From Luteimonas sp. (GTDB lineage Bacteria; Pseudomonadota; Gammaproteobacteria; Xanthomonadales; Xanthomonadaceae): a stretch of DNA of 64,000 bases. Made by a program: the position numbers and the translations under genes. The stretch lies in the NCBI GenBank assembly GCA_024707405.1, contig JANPZU010000003.1, forward strand, positions 558,001 to 622,000. Direction: 5' to 3'. Shown here piece after piece: positions 1-8,854 of this stretch; position 1 is the stretch's first letter, and each line of letters opens with the position of its first letter. The notes under the pieces were generated by a model. It saw nothing but the letters and a program-made list of their open reading frames with translations, was not told the origin of the DNA and did not search any database.

Positions 1-1544
1 CGGCCATTGCTGGCATCGACCAGTCGCCACTGCTTCTTGACGGTTTCGTCGCCATTGACGAAGACGTAGGTGTCGCCATTGCGAGCACTGCGATACATGC
101 ACAGGCCATAGGGATCATGCATGCCGGTAGATTGCGGCCCGTCGGCCACGTCCACCAGCGTCCGGGTGGCGACATCCAGCCGGTAAATCGCGATCGTCTT
201 GTCAGTGCGATTAGTGGCAGTGACCAGCGTGACCTCACGTCCACCCAGCTTGAAGCCATCACGTAGGTCGACGTTGTTCATCTTTCCATCCGGCAGGAAC
301 TGCACCACCCTCCCCTGCAGGTCATAGATGTACAGCCCCGCCTTCTTGTCAGTGGCAATGATCAAACTCTTCGCCGGATCCGTCGGATGCGCCCAGATCG
401 CGGGATCGTCCGCAGCATCGCCGAAGCTTCCGACCGGCACGGTTTCCGCAGTCGGCAGCACCACGGCGACCGGTGACTTCGCGCTCGCACGCGGATCGGA
501 CTGCGCCGCGCCCGCCGCAATCCCGAACGTGTTCGCCAATGTCGAGATCGATACCAGCTTCACGTCGGGACCGTCCTCGTCGACCACCAGCAACACGCCA
601 TTCGGGTAATCGTCGCCGATCGCGGCACTCGTCGCGTACAGCGGCCCCGGCTCGCCGATTGGTTCCTCGCTGTCGCGCGACGAGATCGTCGTGCTACCCA
701 CAAAGGCGGCATCACGATCCAGGTCATAGAGATTGATGCTACCCGCCGACGCGTTGGAGGCCAGCAACCAGTGCGCACCCTCGCCGCCGTCGTGAATCGC
801 CAACCCGCCTACCTCCTCTTCAATGTGGCCGCGTGGCGAATCCAGCAACACGGCACCCACGTCTGACTCGGGGTCAGCGTTGAAGCGCCAGATGCCGACC
901 GCTTCCTCGGAAGCGTAGACATGCCCGCCGCGCGTGTCGACGACACATTGCTTCAACGGCGACGGCACCGAAATTCGCCTCACCTGCCGTGCATCGAGCT
1001 TGCCATCGGCGGTGCCATAGATGACCTGCTGGTCCACTTCGCCACCGTCGCCGACGATGAACGCATGCAGGCCGCCATCGAGTGGATGCCGGTACAGGCA
1101 GAGACCTTCCGCCGCAAATCCCAGCGGTACCGCGCGCGCGCCGATTTCCGTCAACGCGTCCCCGCCCAAGCGGAACAGGCGCAATGTCTGGCTGGTGATA
1201 TCGATGGCGGCAACCACCGTCGCCACCTCACCACCGAGCGGTACGCCGTAACCCACATCGACTGCGAGCACCTCGCCTGCCGGCGTCGCGCCCAGGCGCT
1301 TGCCGTCCGCGGAATACAGTTCCAGCCCACCGAGTGCCGTCGCGGCGACGATGCGGAACTCTGCGCCCTCGCCATGGACGACCGCGGCACTACCGATTTC
1401 ACCCGAGCCACTCGTGACTGTTGCAGCGACCGCTTCCGCTTGCCGCAGTTGCGGCGGCGCAGCATCGGTGGAAGGCAGTCGTCCGCACGCCGACGACAGG
1501 AAGGCAATGCCAACGAGACATGCCGAAATCAGGCTGGTTTTCAT
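1..1544 (-). CDS. beta-propeller phytase lipoprotein (3-phytase), 3' end outside window
   Basis: This should hydrolyse phytate (inositol hexakisphosphate) stepwise at the cell surface, releasing phosphate and lower inositol phosphates. About 514 residues are visible, read from the minus strand; the gene continues past position 1. The start at 1544 has a strong ribosome site (GGAGGAAAC) and opens with a lipoprotein signal (MKTSLISACLVGIAFLSSAC), so the mature protein is probably lipid-anchored. Around residues 360-390 the family's calcium-site and propeller signature is clear (DDPAIWAHPTDPAKS, then ATDKKAGLYIYDL). A weaker propeller-like stretch of about 300 residues comes first, so this looks like a dual-domain enzyme with an incomplete N-terminal propeller. 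It is divergently transcribed from the TonB-dependent receptor at 1746 and shares an operator-containing intergenic region with it. Adjacency of these two gene types is a known pattern. Confidence 0.93.
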   Translation of the reverse strand, partial: MKTSLISACLVGIAFLSSACGRLPSTDAAPPQLRQAEAVAATVTSGSGEIGSAAVVHGEGAEFRIVAATALGGLELYSADGKRLGATPAGEVLAVDVGYGVPLGGEVATVVAAIDITSQTLRLFRLGGDALTEIGARAVPLGFAAEGLCLYRHPLDGGLHAFIVGDGGEVDQQVIYGTADGKLDARQVRRISVPSPLKQCVVDTRGGHVYASEEAVGIWRFNADPESDVGAVLLDSPRGHIEEEVGGLAIHDGGEGAHWLLASNASAGSINLYDLDRDAAFVGSTTISSRDSEEPIGEPGPLYATSAAIGDDYPNGVLLVVDEDGPDVKLVSISTLANTFGIAAGAAQSDPRASAKSPVAVVLPTAETVPVGSFGDAADDPAIWAHPTDPAKSLIIATDKKAGLYIYDLQGRVVQFLPDGKMNNVDLRDGFKLGGREVTLVTATNRTDKTIAIYRLDVATRTLVDVADGPQSTGMHDPYGLCMYRSARNGDTYVFVNGDETVKKQWRLVDASNG

Positions 1545-1637
1545 GTTTCCTCCGCTTGGACGGCTGTTTCCTCGCCACGATCCGGCGTCCGTCCCCCAGC
1601 CGTAGCTAACCCTCTCTTTCGTCAATTTGCAAGAAAT

Positions 1638-1663
1638 ATTCCATTTTGCTTGAATTATGGAAT
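1638..1663. promoter_or_regulatory. candidate inositol-regulator operator between phytase and receptor genes
   Basis: There is a perfect 7-bp inverted repeat, ATTCCAT and ATGGAAT, separated by 12 bases. It sits in an AT-rich stretch between the divergent phytase and receptor starts. The core ATGGAAT recurs in the iolG/regulator and iolC upstream regions, so the RpiR-family protein at 7877 is the natural candidate binder. This is an inference from sequence similarity; no promoter boxes can be assigned firmly. Confidence 0.55.
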
Positions 1664-1745
1664 CTTTGTTCGTAATCTCGCCGGGAAGCTGCCTGCATAT
1701 CCGAATGGCCATCGGCAGCGGATCGTCCTCGGGAGGGACAGAATC

Positions 1746-4289
1746 ATGCGGACATTGCGTCGAAATGCGCTCTTCAGGGCCCTCGTGCTCTGCCAATGCG
1801 CAGTACTGCCATCCATCGCGCTCGCCCAGCAAGCGACGAACACCCCAGCCCCTCAATCTGAAGCGACTGACCTGGACAAGGTGGTGGTCACCGGTCGCCG
1901 TGCGGCCGACCGACTTGCCATCGATGACAAACGCAACGCTGATGGCCAGGTGGACGCCATCCGCTCCGATGACGTCGGCCGCCTGCCTGACCAGAACGTC
2001 GCCGAAGCGGTGCGCCGCCTGCCCGGCGTGACCACGGTCAACGATCAGGGCGAAGGTCGCTACCTCACGGTCCGCGGCGTTTCGCCCGAATTGCTCAACG
2101 TGACTCTCAACGGACAGACCGCCGCAGCGCCGGAACCGGACGGTCGCCAGGTCAAACTTGATGACATCCCGTCCGCGCTGATCGGTGGCGTCACCGTGTC
2201 CAAGACGTTGACGCCGGACATGGACGCGAACGCGATCGCGGGCCAGGTAAACATCGAGACGGTGTCCGCGTTCGACCGTGGTGGCCGCACGTTTGGCTCC
2301 GCGCGTGCCGCGTATGGTCGCTACGACATCAATGGCGAGAATCCCTACGAGTTCGATGCCTCGATCGGCAGCGTGTTCGGTGCCGACAAGCAGTTCGGCG
2401 CTGTCTTCGCGGTAAACCGTTCCGACCGCAAGATCGGTTCGCAGAACGTGCAGAACCCCGGCGATTGGATCGAGGTCGAAGACCAGTGGGTGCCCGAAGG
2501 GCTCGAGGCTCGTCAGTACAACACCCATCGCCAGCGCACCGGCGCGGTGGCCAACTTCGACTGGAAAGCCAGCGAAACCGCGTCCCTGTTCCTGCGCTTC
2601 CTGTATTCGAAGTACCAGGACCAGGAAACCCGCGATGGCTTCGCGGTCGAGTTCGATGAAGACGGCATCGCACCTTCGTCCGCCACGGCCGGCACCTTCA
2701 CGGACGCCGAGGCGATCCGCGCAATCCGCACCCGCGAGGAAACCACCAGCACCTTTACCGCATCCACCGGCGGCGAGTTCAAGTTCGGCAACAATACGAT
2801 GAAGGTCGAGGGCACCTACTCGCGCGCCAACAAGCGCGATCCGCATCGCGACGAGTGGGGCTTCGTGGCCGAGGACATCTCGGGAAGCTACGTGATCGGC
2901 CCGCGCAGCTACAACGTCTCGTTTGACGACGACGCTGCATTCGATCCGTCCAACTTCGAACCCGACTTCTACGAACCCGAGTCACGCCACGCCATCGAGG
3001 ATCTCTACCAGGCTCGCGTGGATTACGTGATCCCGCTCGGTGAGAACGGCTCGGACTTCCAGTTCGGCGCAAAGTTCATCAAGCGCAAGAAGAGCAACGA
3101 CCAGAACGGACAAGCGTGGGAATACGACGACGGCGACCTCATGATGTCCAACGTCACCAACACGTCGATCCCCACGGTGTTCGGTGGTCGCTACCGGTTG
3201 GGCCCACTGGTCAACGGCCCGCTGTCCGATGCCTACTTCCGCGCCAACATGAGTGAATTCGAGGAAGACGGCGAAGGCACGCTGAGCGCCACGCTGGCGG
3301 CCGACTACGCGATCGACGAGGACATCACCGCTGCATACGCGATGGCGCGCCTGTGGTTCGGCAACGTCACCGTGATCCCGGGCGTGCGTGTCGAACACAC
3401 CAAGGGCAGCTACGCCGCACACGCATTCGACATCGAGGAATCCAGCATCGACCAGCCGTTCAACGTATTCGGCTCCCGCAGCTATACCGATTTCTTCCCG
3501 GGGGTGAACGTGCGTTGGGATGCCGGCGAGCACCTTGTCTTTCGTGCCGCCGCGACCCGCGCCATCGGCCGACCCAACTACGAGTCGCTGGCGCCCTTCG
3601 TGGAGATCGAAGGCGCGAACAGCATCGAGCCCGCGGTCACGATGGGCAACCCGGATCTGGAACCGCTGTACTCGAACAACTTCGATTTGTCGGTCGAGTA
3701 CTACGTCGGCAATCGCGGCGTGTTGTCGGCAGCGGTGTTCTACAAGGACATCAGCAACCCGATCTACGAGGTCACCCGCACCGGCCAGGACGGCGTTTTC
3801 GGCGGGATCACCCTGACCGGCGCCGAAGTGGGCACATGGACGAACGCGCGCAAGGCCACTGTGTCCGGACTGGAACTCAACGCACAGTACGAGCTCAGCT
3901 TCCTGCCCTCGCCGTTTGATGGTTTCAGCGTCAGCGCCAACATGAGCTTCGTCGACTCGGAAGCCGATGGGCTGCCGGCGCGCACCGACAAGGTGCCGCT
4001 GCTCAACCAGTCCGATCGCGTCGCGTCTGCGCAGTTGAGCTATGAAAAGTACGGGTTCTCGGCGCGCCTGGCCTACACCTATCGCTCCGCAATGCTAGAC
4101 GCGGTGCACGAGGACGATCCCGAAGGTGACATCTACTGGGATTCGCTGAAGCAGTGGGACATCAAGTTCGGCTACGAGATCAACGCGCGCTGGTCCGTGT
4201 TCCTGGAAGGATCAAACCTCAACGATGCCGCGATGCGGGCCTACGCCGGTCGTCGCGAGCGCACGATGGAACAGGAAATCTACGGCTGA
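1746..4289 (+). CDS. TonB-dependent outer-membrane receptor, probable phytate/inositol-phosphate uptake
   Basis: This is an outer-membrane gated channel of about 847 residues. Translation most likely starts at 1746, after the ribosome site GGGAGGGAC, and opens with a signal peptide ending in LPSIALAQQ. A TonB-box-like segment (DLDKVVVTGRR) follows, then a plug domain (VAEAVRRLPGVTTV) and a long beta-barrel. It is divergent from the phytase, so its cargo is probably phytate or a partly dephosphorylated product. The frame closes at TGA (4287-4289) just after EQEIYG. Reading on in the same frame gives SARMGVQFKF and then a stop at 4322. That tail is exactly the aromatic-ended last strand such barrels need. 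The TGA therefore looks like a TGG tryptophan codon mutated or misread. Confidence 0.88.
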   Translation: MRTLRRNALFRALVLCQCAVLPSIALAQQATNTPAPQSEATDLDKVVVTGRRAADRLAIDDKRNADGQVDAIRSDDVGRLPDQNVAEAVRRLPGVTTVNDQGEGRYLTVRGVSPELLNVTLNGQTAAAPEPDGRQVKLDDIPSALIGGVTVSKTLTPDMDANAIAGQVNIETVSAFDRGGRTFGSARAAYGRYDINGENPYEFDASIGSVFGADKQFGAVFAVNRSDRKIGSQNVQNPGDWIEVEDQWVPEGLEARQYNTHRQRTGAVANFDWKASETASLFLRFLYSKYQDQETRDGFAVEFDEDGIAPSSATAGTFTDAEAIRAIRTREETTSTFTASTGGEFKFGNNTMKVEGTYSRANKRDPHRDEWGFVAEDISGSYVIGPRSYNVSFDDDAAFDPSNFEPDFYEPESRHAIEDLYQARVDYVIPLGENGSDFQFGAKFIKRKKSNDQNGQAWEYDDGDLMMSNVTNTSIPTVFGGRYRLGPLVNGPLSDAYFRANMSEFEEDGEGTLSATLAADYAIDEDITAAYAMARLWFGNVTVIPGVRVEHTKGSYAAHAFDIEESSIDQPFNVFGSRSYTDFFPGVNVRWDAGEHLVFRAAATRAIGRPNYESLAPFVEIEGANSIEPAVTMGNPDLEPLYSNNFDLSVEYYVGNRGVLSAAVFYKDISNPIYEVTRTGQDGVFGGITLTGAEVGTWTNARKATVSGLELNAQYELSFLPSPFDGFSVSANMSFVDSEADGLPARTDKVPLLNQSDRVASAQLSYEKYGFSARLAYTYRSAMLDAVHEDDPEGDIYWDSLKQWDIKFGYEINARWSVFLEGSNLNDAAMRAYAGRRERTMEQEIYG

Positions 4290-4348
4290 TCCGCACGAAT
4301 GGGCGTGCAGTTCAAGTTCTAACAACAACGATTTGTCGTACGACTCCC

Positions 4349-4378
4349 ACGGCGGCCCCCTCGGCCGCCGTTTTTTTT
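4349..4378 (+). terminator. Rho-independent terminator after the receptor gene
   Basis: A 9-bp GC-rich stem (ACGGCGGCC paired with GGCCGCCGT, loop CCCCTC) is followed by eight T residues. It lies 27 bases past the second stop codon of the receptor gene and just before the histidine acid phosphatase. Confidence 0.9.
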
Positions 4379-4385
4379 GGACGCC

Positions 4386-5698
4386 ATGATGAAGAGCTGC
4401 TTCCGCTTCCGCCTGATCTGCCGACTCACCTGCGTGGTGCTCGCCCTGGCACTGGCAACGGCCTGCATCCATCGGGAAACGCCGCGGGCCATCGGCGCAA
4501 CGGATACGGACAGGCAGTCGCTGGCGCTCGAACGTGTCGTGCTGCTGATGCGGCATGGCGTGCGGCCACCCACGCGGCTCCCGCCGATCGCCGAGGGCTT
4601 GTCCCGCGAGCCGTGGCCGACATGGGATGTGCCTGCAGGACACCTGACAGCGCACGGTTTCCAGGGCACGGTGCTGGTCGGGCGCTGGCACCGGCAATCG
4701 CTTGCAGCACGCGGCCTGGTTCCGCAAGCCGGATGCCCTGGCGACGGCAGCATCGCGGTGCGCGCCAACACCGACCAACGCACTCGTGAAAGCGCCCGCG
4801 GCTTTCCTCGAAGGCTTCGCACCTGGGTGCCACGTGGAGGTGCAGCACTCCAGTGGCCATCGCGACGACCCGATCTTCCAGTCGATCGACCTAGGCCTGG
4901 TCGAACACGACCGCGATGCCGCGCGCGCTGCGGTGATGGCACGCCTCGATGGCCAACTCGACAACGCCATGGCGCCGCTGGCACAGGCGTTCGCTCGCCT
5001 CGACGCGATCCTCGGCTGCTGCACCCAACCCGCATGTATCGCGGCTGGCCTTCCAGCGGATTGCACGCTGTCGACATGGCCGAATGCCTGGGCAGACACC
5101 ACACCGGGGAAACGTGTGAAGTTCAACGGCCCGCTCGATGCCGGTGGCATCGCCGCACACACGCTGCTGCTGGAGTATGTGGAGGGCAAGCCGCAGGGAC
5201 CAGGTCGGCTGGGGACGTGCGACCGAAAGCGACATCGAATTGCTGTCACGCATCCATGCCGCCGAGTTCGACCTGCTCTATCGCACTCCCTACATCGCCC
5301 ACCGCGGGGCAACCCCCATCCTGGCGCACGTGCTGGCGAACTTCAGCGATCACACCGCGCCACGCTTGGACATCCTGGTCGGCCACGACACCAATGCCGC
5401 CAATGTCGGTGGAGCACTGGACCTGCACTGGCATGTGCCCGGTTACGCGCCGGACGATGCCGCCGTCGGTGGCGTCATGGGCTTCGAGTTGCTGCGCGGC
5501 GAAGGCGATGAACGCTTTGTGCGCGTGTCGTACCTGGCTCAAGGCACGCGGCAATTGCGCGGTCTGCAACCACTCGACGACGCCAATCCGCCCTACATCA
5601 CCTATATGGCGCAGCCAATTTGCGGACTGCCCACGGATCCGACGCTGTGCCGACTGGCCGACTTCGAGGCGGCATTGCAGGCACGCATCATTCGCTGA
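4386..5698 (+). pseudogene. histidine acid phosphatase / AppA-type phytase, two frameshifts
   Basis: This belongs to the histidine acid phosphatase family (AppA and Agp type), which removes phosphate from phytate and glucose-1-phosphate. It opens with a lipoprotein-like signal (LALALATAC). The catalytic RHGVRPP motif lies near residue 55, and the proton-donor motif GHDTN near the 3' end. The reading frame is broken twice. Near 4797-4802 the family sequence RTRESAR continues as AFLEGFAPGC only in the next frame. Near 5193-5197 EYVEGKP continues as RDQVGWGRATESD one frame further on. Each break is equivalent to one extra base. With both corrected the protein would be about 436 residues. It is either a second, unrelated phytase lost by mutation or an intact gene with assembly errors. 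Confidence 0.85.
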
Positions 5699-5762
5699 CG
5701 ATCACAAGGCCAAGCCGATGGCCGGAACGCGCCGCGGCCGGAACAGCGATCACGACAGCAAT

Positions 5763-6740
5763 CTACAGCTTCACGACTTCGCCGGTCTTCGACGACAGCG
5801 TCGCGGCTTCGGCGAGTGCCAGTGCGGCCACGCCATCTGCATAGCCCACCGACGGCATCGCACCCGCGAGGATATCGGCGAAATGGTCCATCTCGCGACG
5901 ATAGGCTTCCGCATAGCGGTCCAGGAAGAAGTTCTGCAGGCGATCGCTGCCCGCGCCACCTTCACCGAACACCTGCACGGTACTTTCAAGCACGTTGTCG
6001 GCCCGCACCATGCCCGCCGACGCGTAGGCCTCGATGCGCTGGTCGTAGCCATATCCGCTGCGGCGCGTGTTGGAGATGACGCACAGCTTCCCCGATCCTG
6101 TCTTCAATACCGTCCGTGCCGTGTCGACATCACCGAGCTTGCCGATCTCAGGATCCACCAGGCAACTGCCTGCAGCCCACACCTCGGCCACTTCCTCGCC
6201 CAACAGCCAGCGCGCCATGTCGAAGTCGTGGATCGCCATGTCCTTGAACAGTCCGCCGGACACAGCGACGTAGGACGGTGGCGGCGGCGCCGGATCGTTC
6301 GAGGTGATCTGCAGGCTTTCGATGTGGCCGATGGAACCCTCGTCGAGCCGCGCCTTCAACGCCTGGAAGTTCGGATCGAAACGGCGGTTGAAGGCGAGGA
6401 ACAGCCGTGCACCTTTCAAGGCGTCGGCGGCACTGCGTGCACGTTGCAGGTCCTGGTCGATCGGCTTCTCGCAGAACACGGCCTTGCCCGCCTGCACAGC
6501 GCGGATGCTGTATTCGAGATGCGTGTCGGTGGAGCTGGCGACGATCACCCCGTCGATGCTGCCATCGGCCAGCACGTCTTCGAGAGAGCGGACCGGAGCA
6601 TTCCACTCGGTGGCCAGCGATTCCGCCGAGGCAGCGACCGGATCCACCACTGCAGCGAGCGTGAGCCGCGGATGCAGCGCCGCGTTGCGTGCATGGATGC
6701 GACCGATGCGCCCGGCGCCGATCAATGCAATCTTCGACAT
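5763..6740 (-). CDS. iolG: inositol 2-dehydrogenase (first copy)
   Basis: It oxidises myo-inositol to scyllo-inosose with NAD, the first step of inositol catabolism in the cytoplasm. The protein is 325 residues, normal for the Gfo/Idh/MocA family. It has an N-terminal Rossmann motif (GAGRIGRIHARN), the nucleotide-site motif EKPIDQDL, and a catalytic region with GGLFKDMAIHDFDMARW. The ribosome site GGGAGAGG precedes the start. It is the downstream gene of a two-gene operon, 12 bases after a close paralogue. The pair is divergent from the regulator and the rest of the pathway. Confidence 0.93.
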   Translation of the reverse strand: MSKIALIGAGRIGRIHARNAALHPRLTLAAVVDPVAASAESLATEWNAPVRSLEDVLADGSIDGVIVASSTDTHLEYSIRAVQAGKAVFCEKPIDQDLQRARSAADALKGARLFLAFNRRFDPNFQALKARLDEGSIGHIESLQITSNDPAPPPPSYVAVSGGLFKDMAIHDFDMARWLLGEEVAEVWAAGSCLVDPEIGKLGDVDTARTVLKTGSGKLCVISNTRRSGYGYDQRIEAYASAGMVRADNVLESTVQVFGEGGAGSDRLQNFFLDRYAEAYRREMDHFADILAGAMPSVGYADGVAALALAEAATLSSKTGEVVKL

Positions 6741-6752
6741 CAGTACCTCTCC

Positions 6753-7739
6753 CTACAGTTGGACCGGACGGCCTTCGCACATCGACTGCTGGCATGCTTC
6801 GGCCAGCACCAGTGCGGCAATGCCGCCGGCGTAATGCGTGCGCGGCTGTGCGATGCCGCGCGCGACCTCGGCGAAATGCGCGATCTGCGCACGGTAAGAC
6901 TCGGCATAGCGCTCGGGGAACGCGTACGCGATGGGCGCAGCGGTCGCGCCGCGTTCGTCCAGCGCCTGGACGGTGTCGCGCGAGACGTTACCGGCCGTGG
7001 CCATGCCGCGTGAACCGAATGCCTCGATGCGCTGATCGTAGCCATAGCCGCTGCGGCGGGTGTTGGAGATCACGCACAACTTGCCCGATGCCGTCTTCAG
7101 TACAGTACGTGCGGTATCCACGTCGCCCAAGCGGCCGATTTCGGGATTCACCAGGCAACTCGCGGTGGCAAAGACTTCGACGGGCTCCTCGCCCAGCATC
7201 CAGCGGGCCATGTCGAGATCGTGGATCGAGAAATCCTTGAACAGCCCGCCGCTGGTCGGGATGAAATGCGGCGACGGCGCTGCCGGATCATGGTTGACGA
7301 TGTGCAGGCTTTCCAGCTGGCCCACCACGCCTGCGTCGAGACGCTGCTTCAGCGCCAGGAAATGCGGGTCGTAGCGCCGATTGAATCCAAGCACGAACCG
7401 CGCTCCGGCAAATTGCGGTTGTGCCGCCAGTGCCTTCTGCAGGTCGAGGTCGATCGGCTTCTCGCAGAACACCGCCTTGCCGGCCATCACCGCCTGCAGC
7501 GCATTGGCCAGGTGCTGGTCGGTGGAGCTGCAGACCAGCACGCCGCCGACCGACGGATCGGCAAGCGCCTCCTCCAGCGTCGCGGTCTCCGCGCCTGTCG
7601 CCGCTGCCATTGCAGCCGCAGCGTCCGGCCTCGGGTCAACCACGTAGCGCAGGTGCAAGCCGGGCATGCGTGCGGCATTGGGCCCATGGACCTGCCCCAT
7701 GCGTCCGGCACCGACCAAGGCCACGTTGATCCGTTCCAT
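6753..7739 (-). CDS. iolG: inositol 2-dehydrogenase (second copy)
   Basis: This is a paralogue of the downstream dehydrogenase, 328 residues long, with the same landmarks: GAGRMGQVHGPNA, EKPIDLDLQ and GGLFKDFSIHDLDMARW. An upstream extension of the frame is open to 7898. The start at 7739 is preferred because it has GGGAGGG just upstream and aligns with its sister. The two proteins share long identical blocks (for example VDTARTVLKT and NTRRSGYGYDQRIEA), so they look like a tandem duplication. They may divide work between inositol isomers such as myo-, scyllo- or chiro-inositol, but no residue seen here decides which. Its promoter region faces the rpiR-type regulator gene. Confidence 0.92.
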   Translation of the reverse strand: MERINVALVGAGRMGQVHGPNAARMPGLHLRYVVDPRPDAAAAMAAATGAETATLEEALADPSVGGVLVCSSTDQHLANALQAVMAGKAVFCEKPIDLDLQKALAAQPQFAGARFVLGFNRRYDPHFLALKQRLDAGVVGQLESLHIVNHDPAAPSPHFIPTSGGLFKDFSIHDLDMARWMLGEEPVEVFATASCLVNPEIGRLGDVDTARTVLKTASGKLCVISNTRRSGYGYDQRIEAFGSRGMATAGNVSRDTVQALDERGATAAPIAYAFPERYAESYRAQIAHFAEVARGIAQPRTHYAGGIAALVLAEACQQSMCEGRPVQL

Positions 7740-7762
7740 GCGACCCTCCCGCCGCTCGAAGT

Positions 7763-7830
7763 GAATAGAATATGTGTTCCAAATTGAAATGCAATAGAAT
7801 TTCCAGAAATCTGGCCGCGTTCCATTTTTT
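7763..7830. promoter_or_regulatory. AT-rich operator region between iolG pair and regulator
   Basis: This divergent intergenic region carries several copies of the element seen before iolC and in the phytase/receptor gap. They are GAATAGAAT at 7763-7771, GAAATGCAATAGAAT at 7786-7800, and, on the minus strand, AAAAAATGGAA at 7820-7830. In a GC-rich genome, such a run of AT-rich related repeats between a catabolic operon and its likely repressor is a strong operator candidate. Known RpiR-type inositol regulators of proteobacteria recognise GGAA/TTCC-type sites, which fits, but binding is inferred. Confidence 0.55.
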
Positions 7831-7876
7831 GCCGGACACTCGCACGACACAGGGAAGAACCGACAGAGGCCACCGC

Positions 7877-8770
7877 ATGACCGACCAACCCATTCCACCC
7901 GCCAGCGCCGAAGAGCTGCGCTCGGCGATCCTGGCCCGCTACGACAGCCTGAGCAAACGGCTCAAGCAGGTTGCGCGCTACATCCTCGACGAACCCAACG
8001 CGGTGGCGCTGGAAACGCTGGCGGTGCTGTCCGAGCGCTGTGGCGTCCAGCCATCGGCGATCGTGCGTTTCGCCAAGTCGTTCGGGTTTGATGGCGCCAC
8101 GCAGATGCAGCGCCTGTTCCGCGACGGGCTGCTGTCGGCGAGTGCGTCACTGGGCTATGGCGAGCGCGTACGCGAGTTCAGCAAGGCCAGCGACGGCAAG
8201 CGCTTCGACGATCCATCACAGGTGCTGGTGGAGTTTGTCGAGGGCAACGTGCTGGCGCTCCAGCACCTGGGCGAGGTCATCGACAAGCGCCAGTTGAACG
8301 AAGCGGTGAAGCTGATCGCGCAGGCCGATACGGTGTTCGTGGCGGGCTTCCGGCGCTCATTCCCCGTTGCGGCCTACCTGGCCTACTCGCTGCACCAGGT
8401 CGACAAGAAGACCGTGTTCATCGACAGCGTCGGCGGCATGACACAGCAGCAGATCCACGGCATCACCCGCAACGACCTGCTGCTGGTGGTCAGCTATCAG
8501 CCCTACGCAGAAGAAGCCGTGCACCTGATCGACGTGGCGGTGGACAACCATTGCAAAGTGCTATCCATCAGTGACAGCCCGGTCAGCCCGGTTGCCAAGC
8601 CCGCCACGCTGGTGCTGCAGGTCAAGGAAGCGGAGATCCGCAAGTTTCGATCGCTGTCCACGTCGATGTGCCTGGCCCAGACCCTGGTCATTTCCTACGC
8701 CTTCTCGACCGCTACCACCACCCGCAACGCCTCGACGCTAGGCACGAAGCATCGCCCCGGGAAAAAATGA
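7877..8770 (+). CDS. RpiR-family transcriptional regulator of inositol catabolism
   Basis: This is a 297-residue regulator with an N-terminal HTH_6 helix-turn-helix (about residues 10-85, including ERCGVQPSAIVRFAKSFGFDG). The C-terminal SIS sugar-phosphate-binding domain spans about 125-265 and includes VAGFRRSFPVAAYLAYSL and VVSYQPYAEEA. The family senses a phosphorylated sugar; in inositol systems this is an iol pathway intermediate. It sits between the iolG pair and iolC with AT-rich operator-like repeats on both sides. It therefore probably represses both units and itself, and perhaps the phytase/receptor pair. The upstream ATG-like extension to 7772 overlaps the operator region and was rejected in favour of 7877. 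Confidence 0.9.
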   Translation: MTDQPIPPASAEELRSAILARYDSLSKRLKQVARYILDEPNAVALETLAVLSERCGVQPSAIVRFAKSFGFDGATQMQRLFRDGLLSASASLGYGERVREFSKASDGKRFDDPSQVLVEFVEGNVLALQHLGEVIDKRQLNEAVKLIAQADTVFVAGFRRSFPVAAYLAYSLHQVDKKTVFIDSVGGMTQQQIHGITRNDLLLVVSYQPYAEEAVHLIDVAVDNHCKVLSISDSPVSPVAKPATLVLQVKEAEIRKFRSLSTSMCLAQTLVISYAFSTATTTRNASTLGTKHRPGKK

Positions 8771-8773
8771 AAC

Positions 8774-8808
8774 AAATCTTGCCATTGATTTAGAAATGGA
8801 ATAGATTT
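8774..8808. promoter_or_regulatory. operator-like repeats upstream of iolC
   Basis: In the 84-base gap before iolC, AAATCT (8774-8779) and AGATTT (8803-8808) form an outer inverted repeat. CCAT (8782-8785) and ATGG (8796-8799) form an inner one. The segment GAAATGGAATAGA (8793-8805) matches the copy at 7786-7800 at nearly every position. A site here would govern the iolC-to-phoD operon. Confidence 0.55.
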
Positions 8809-8854
8809 TACAAAAGCGGGCCATCAGCCACGGCCCCCCGGAGGACGAACAGCA

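Noticed and set aside
4377..7013. Plus-strand frame of 878 codons running from the acid phosphatase into the iolG region
   Set aside because: Only its first 140 codons are real phosphatase; the rest is out of frame and antisense to iolG.
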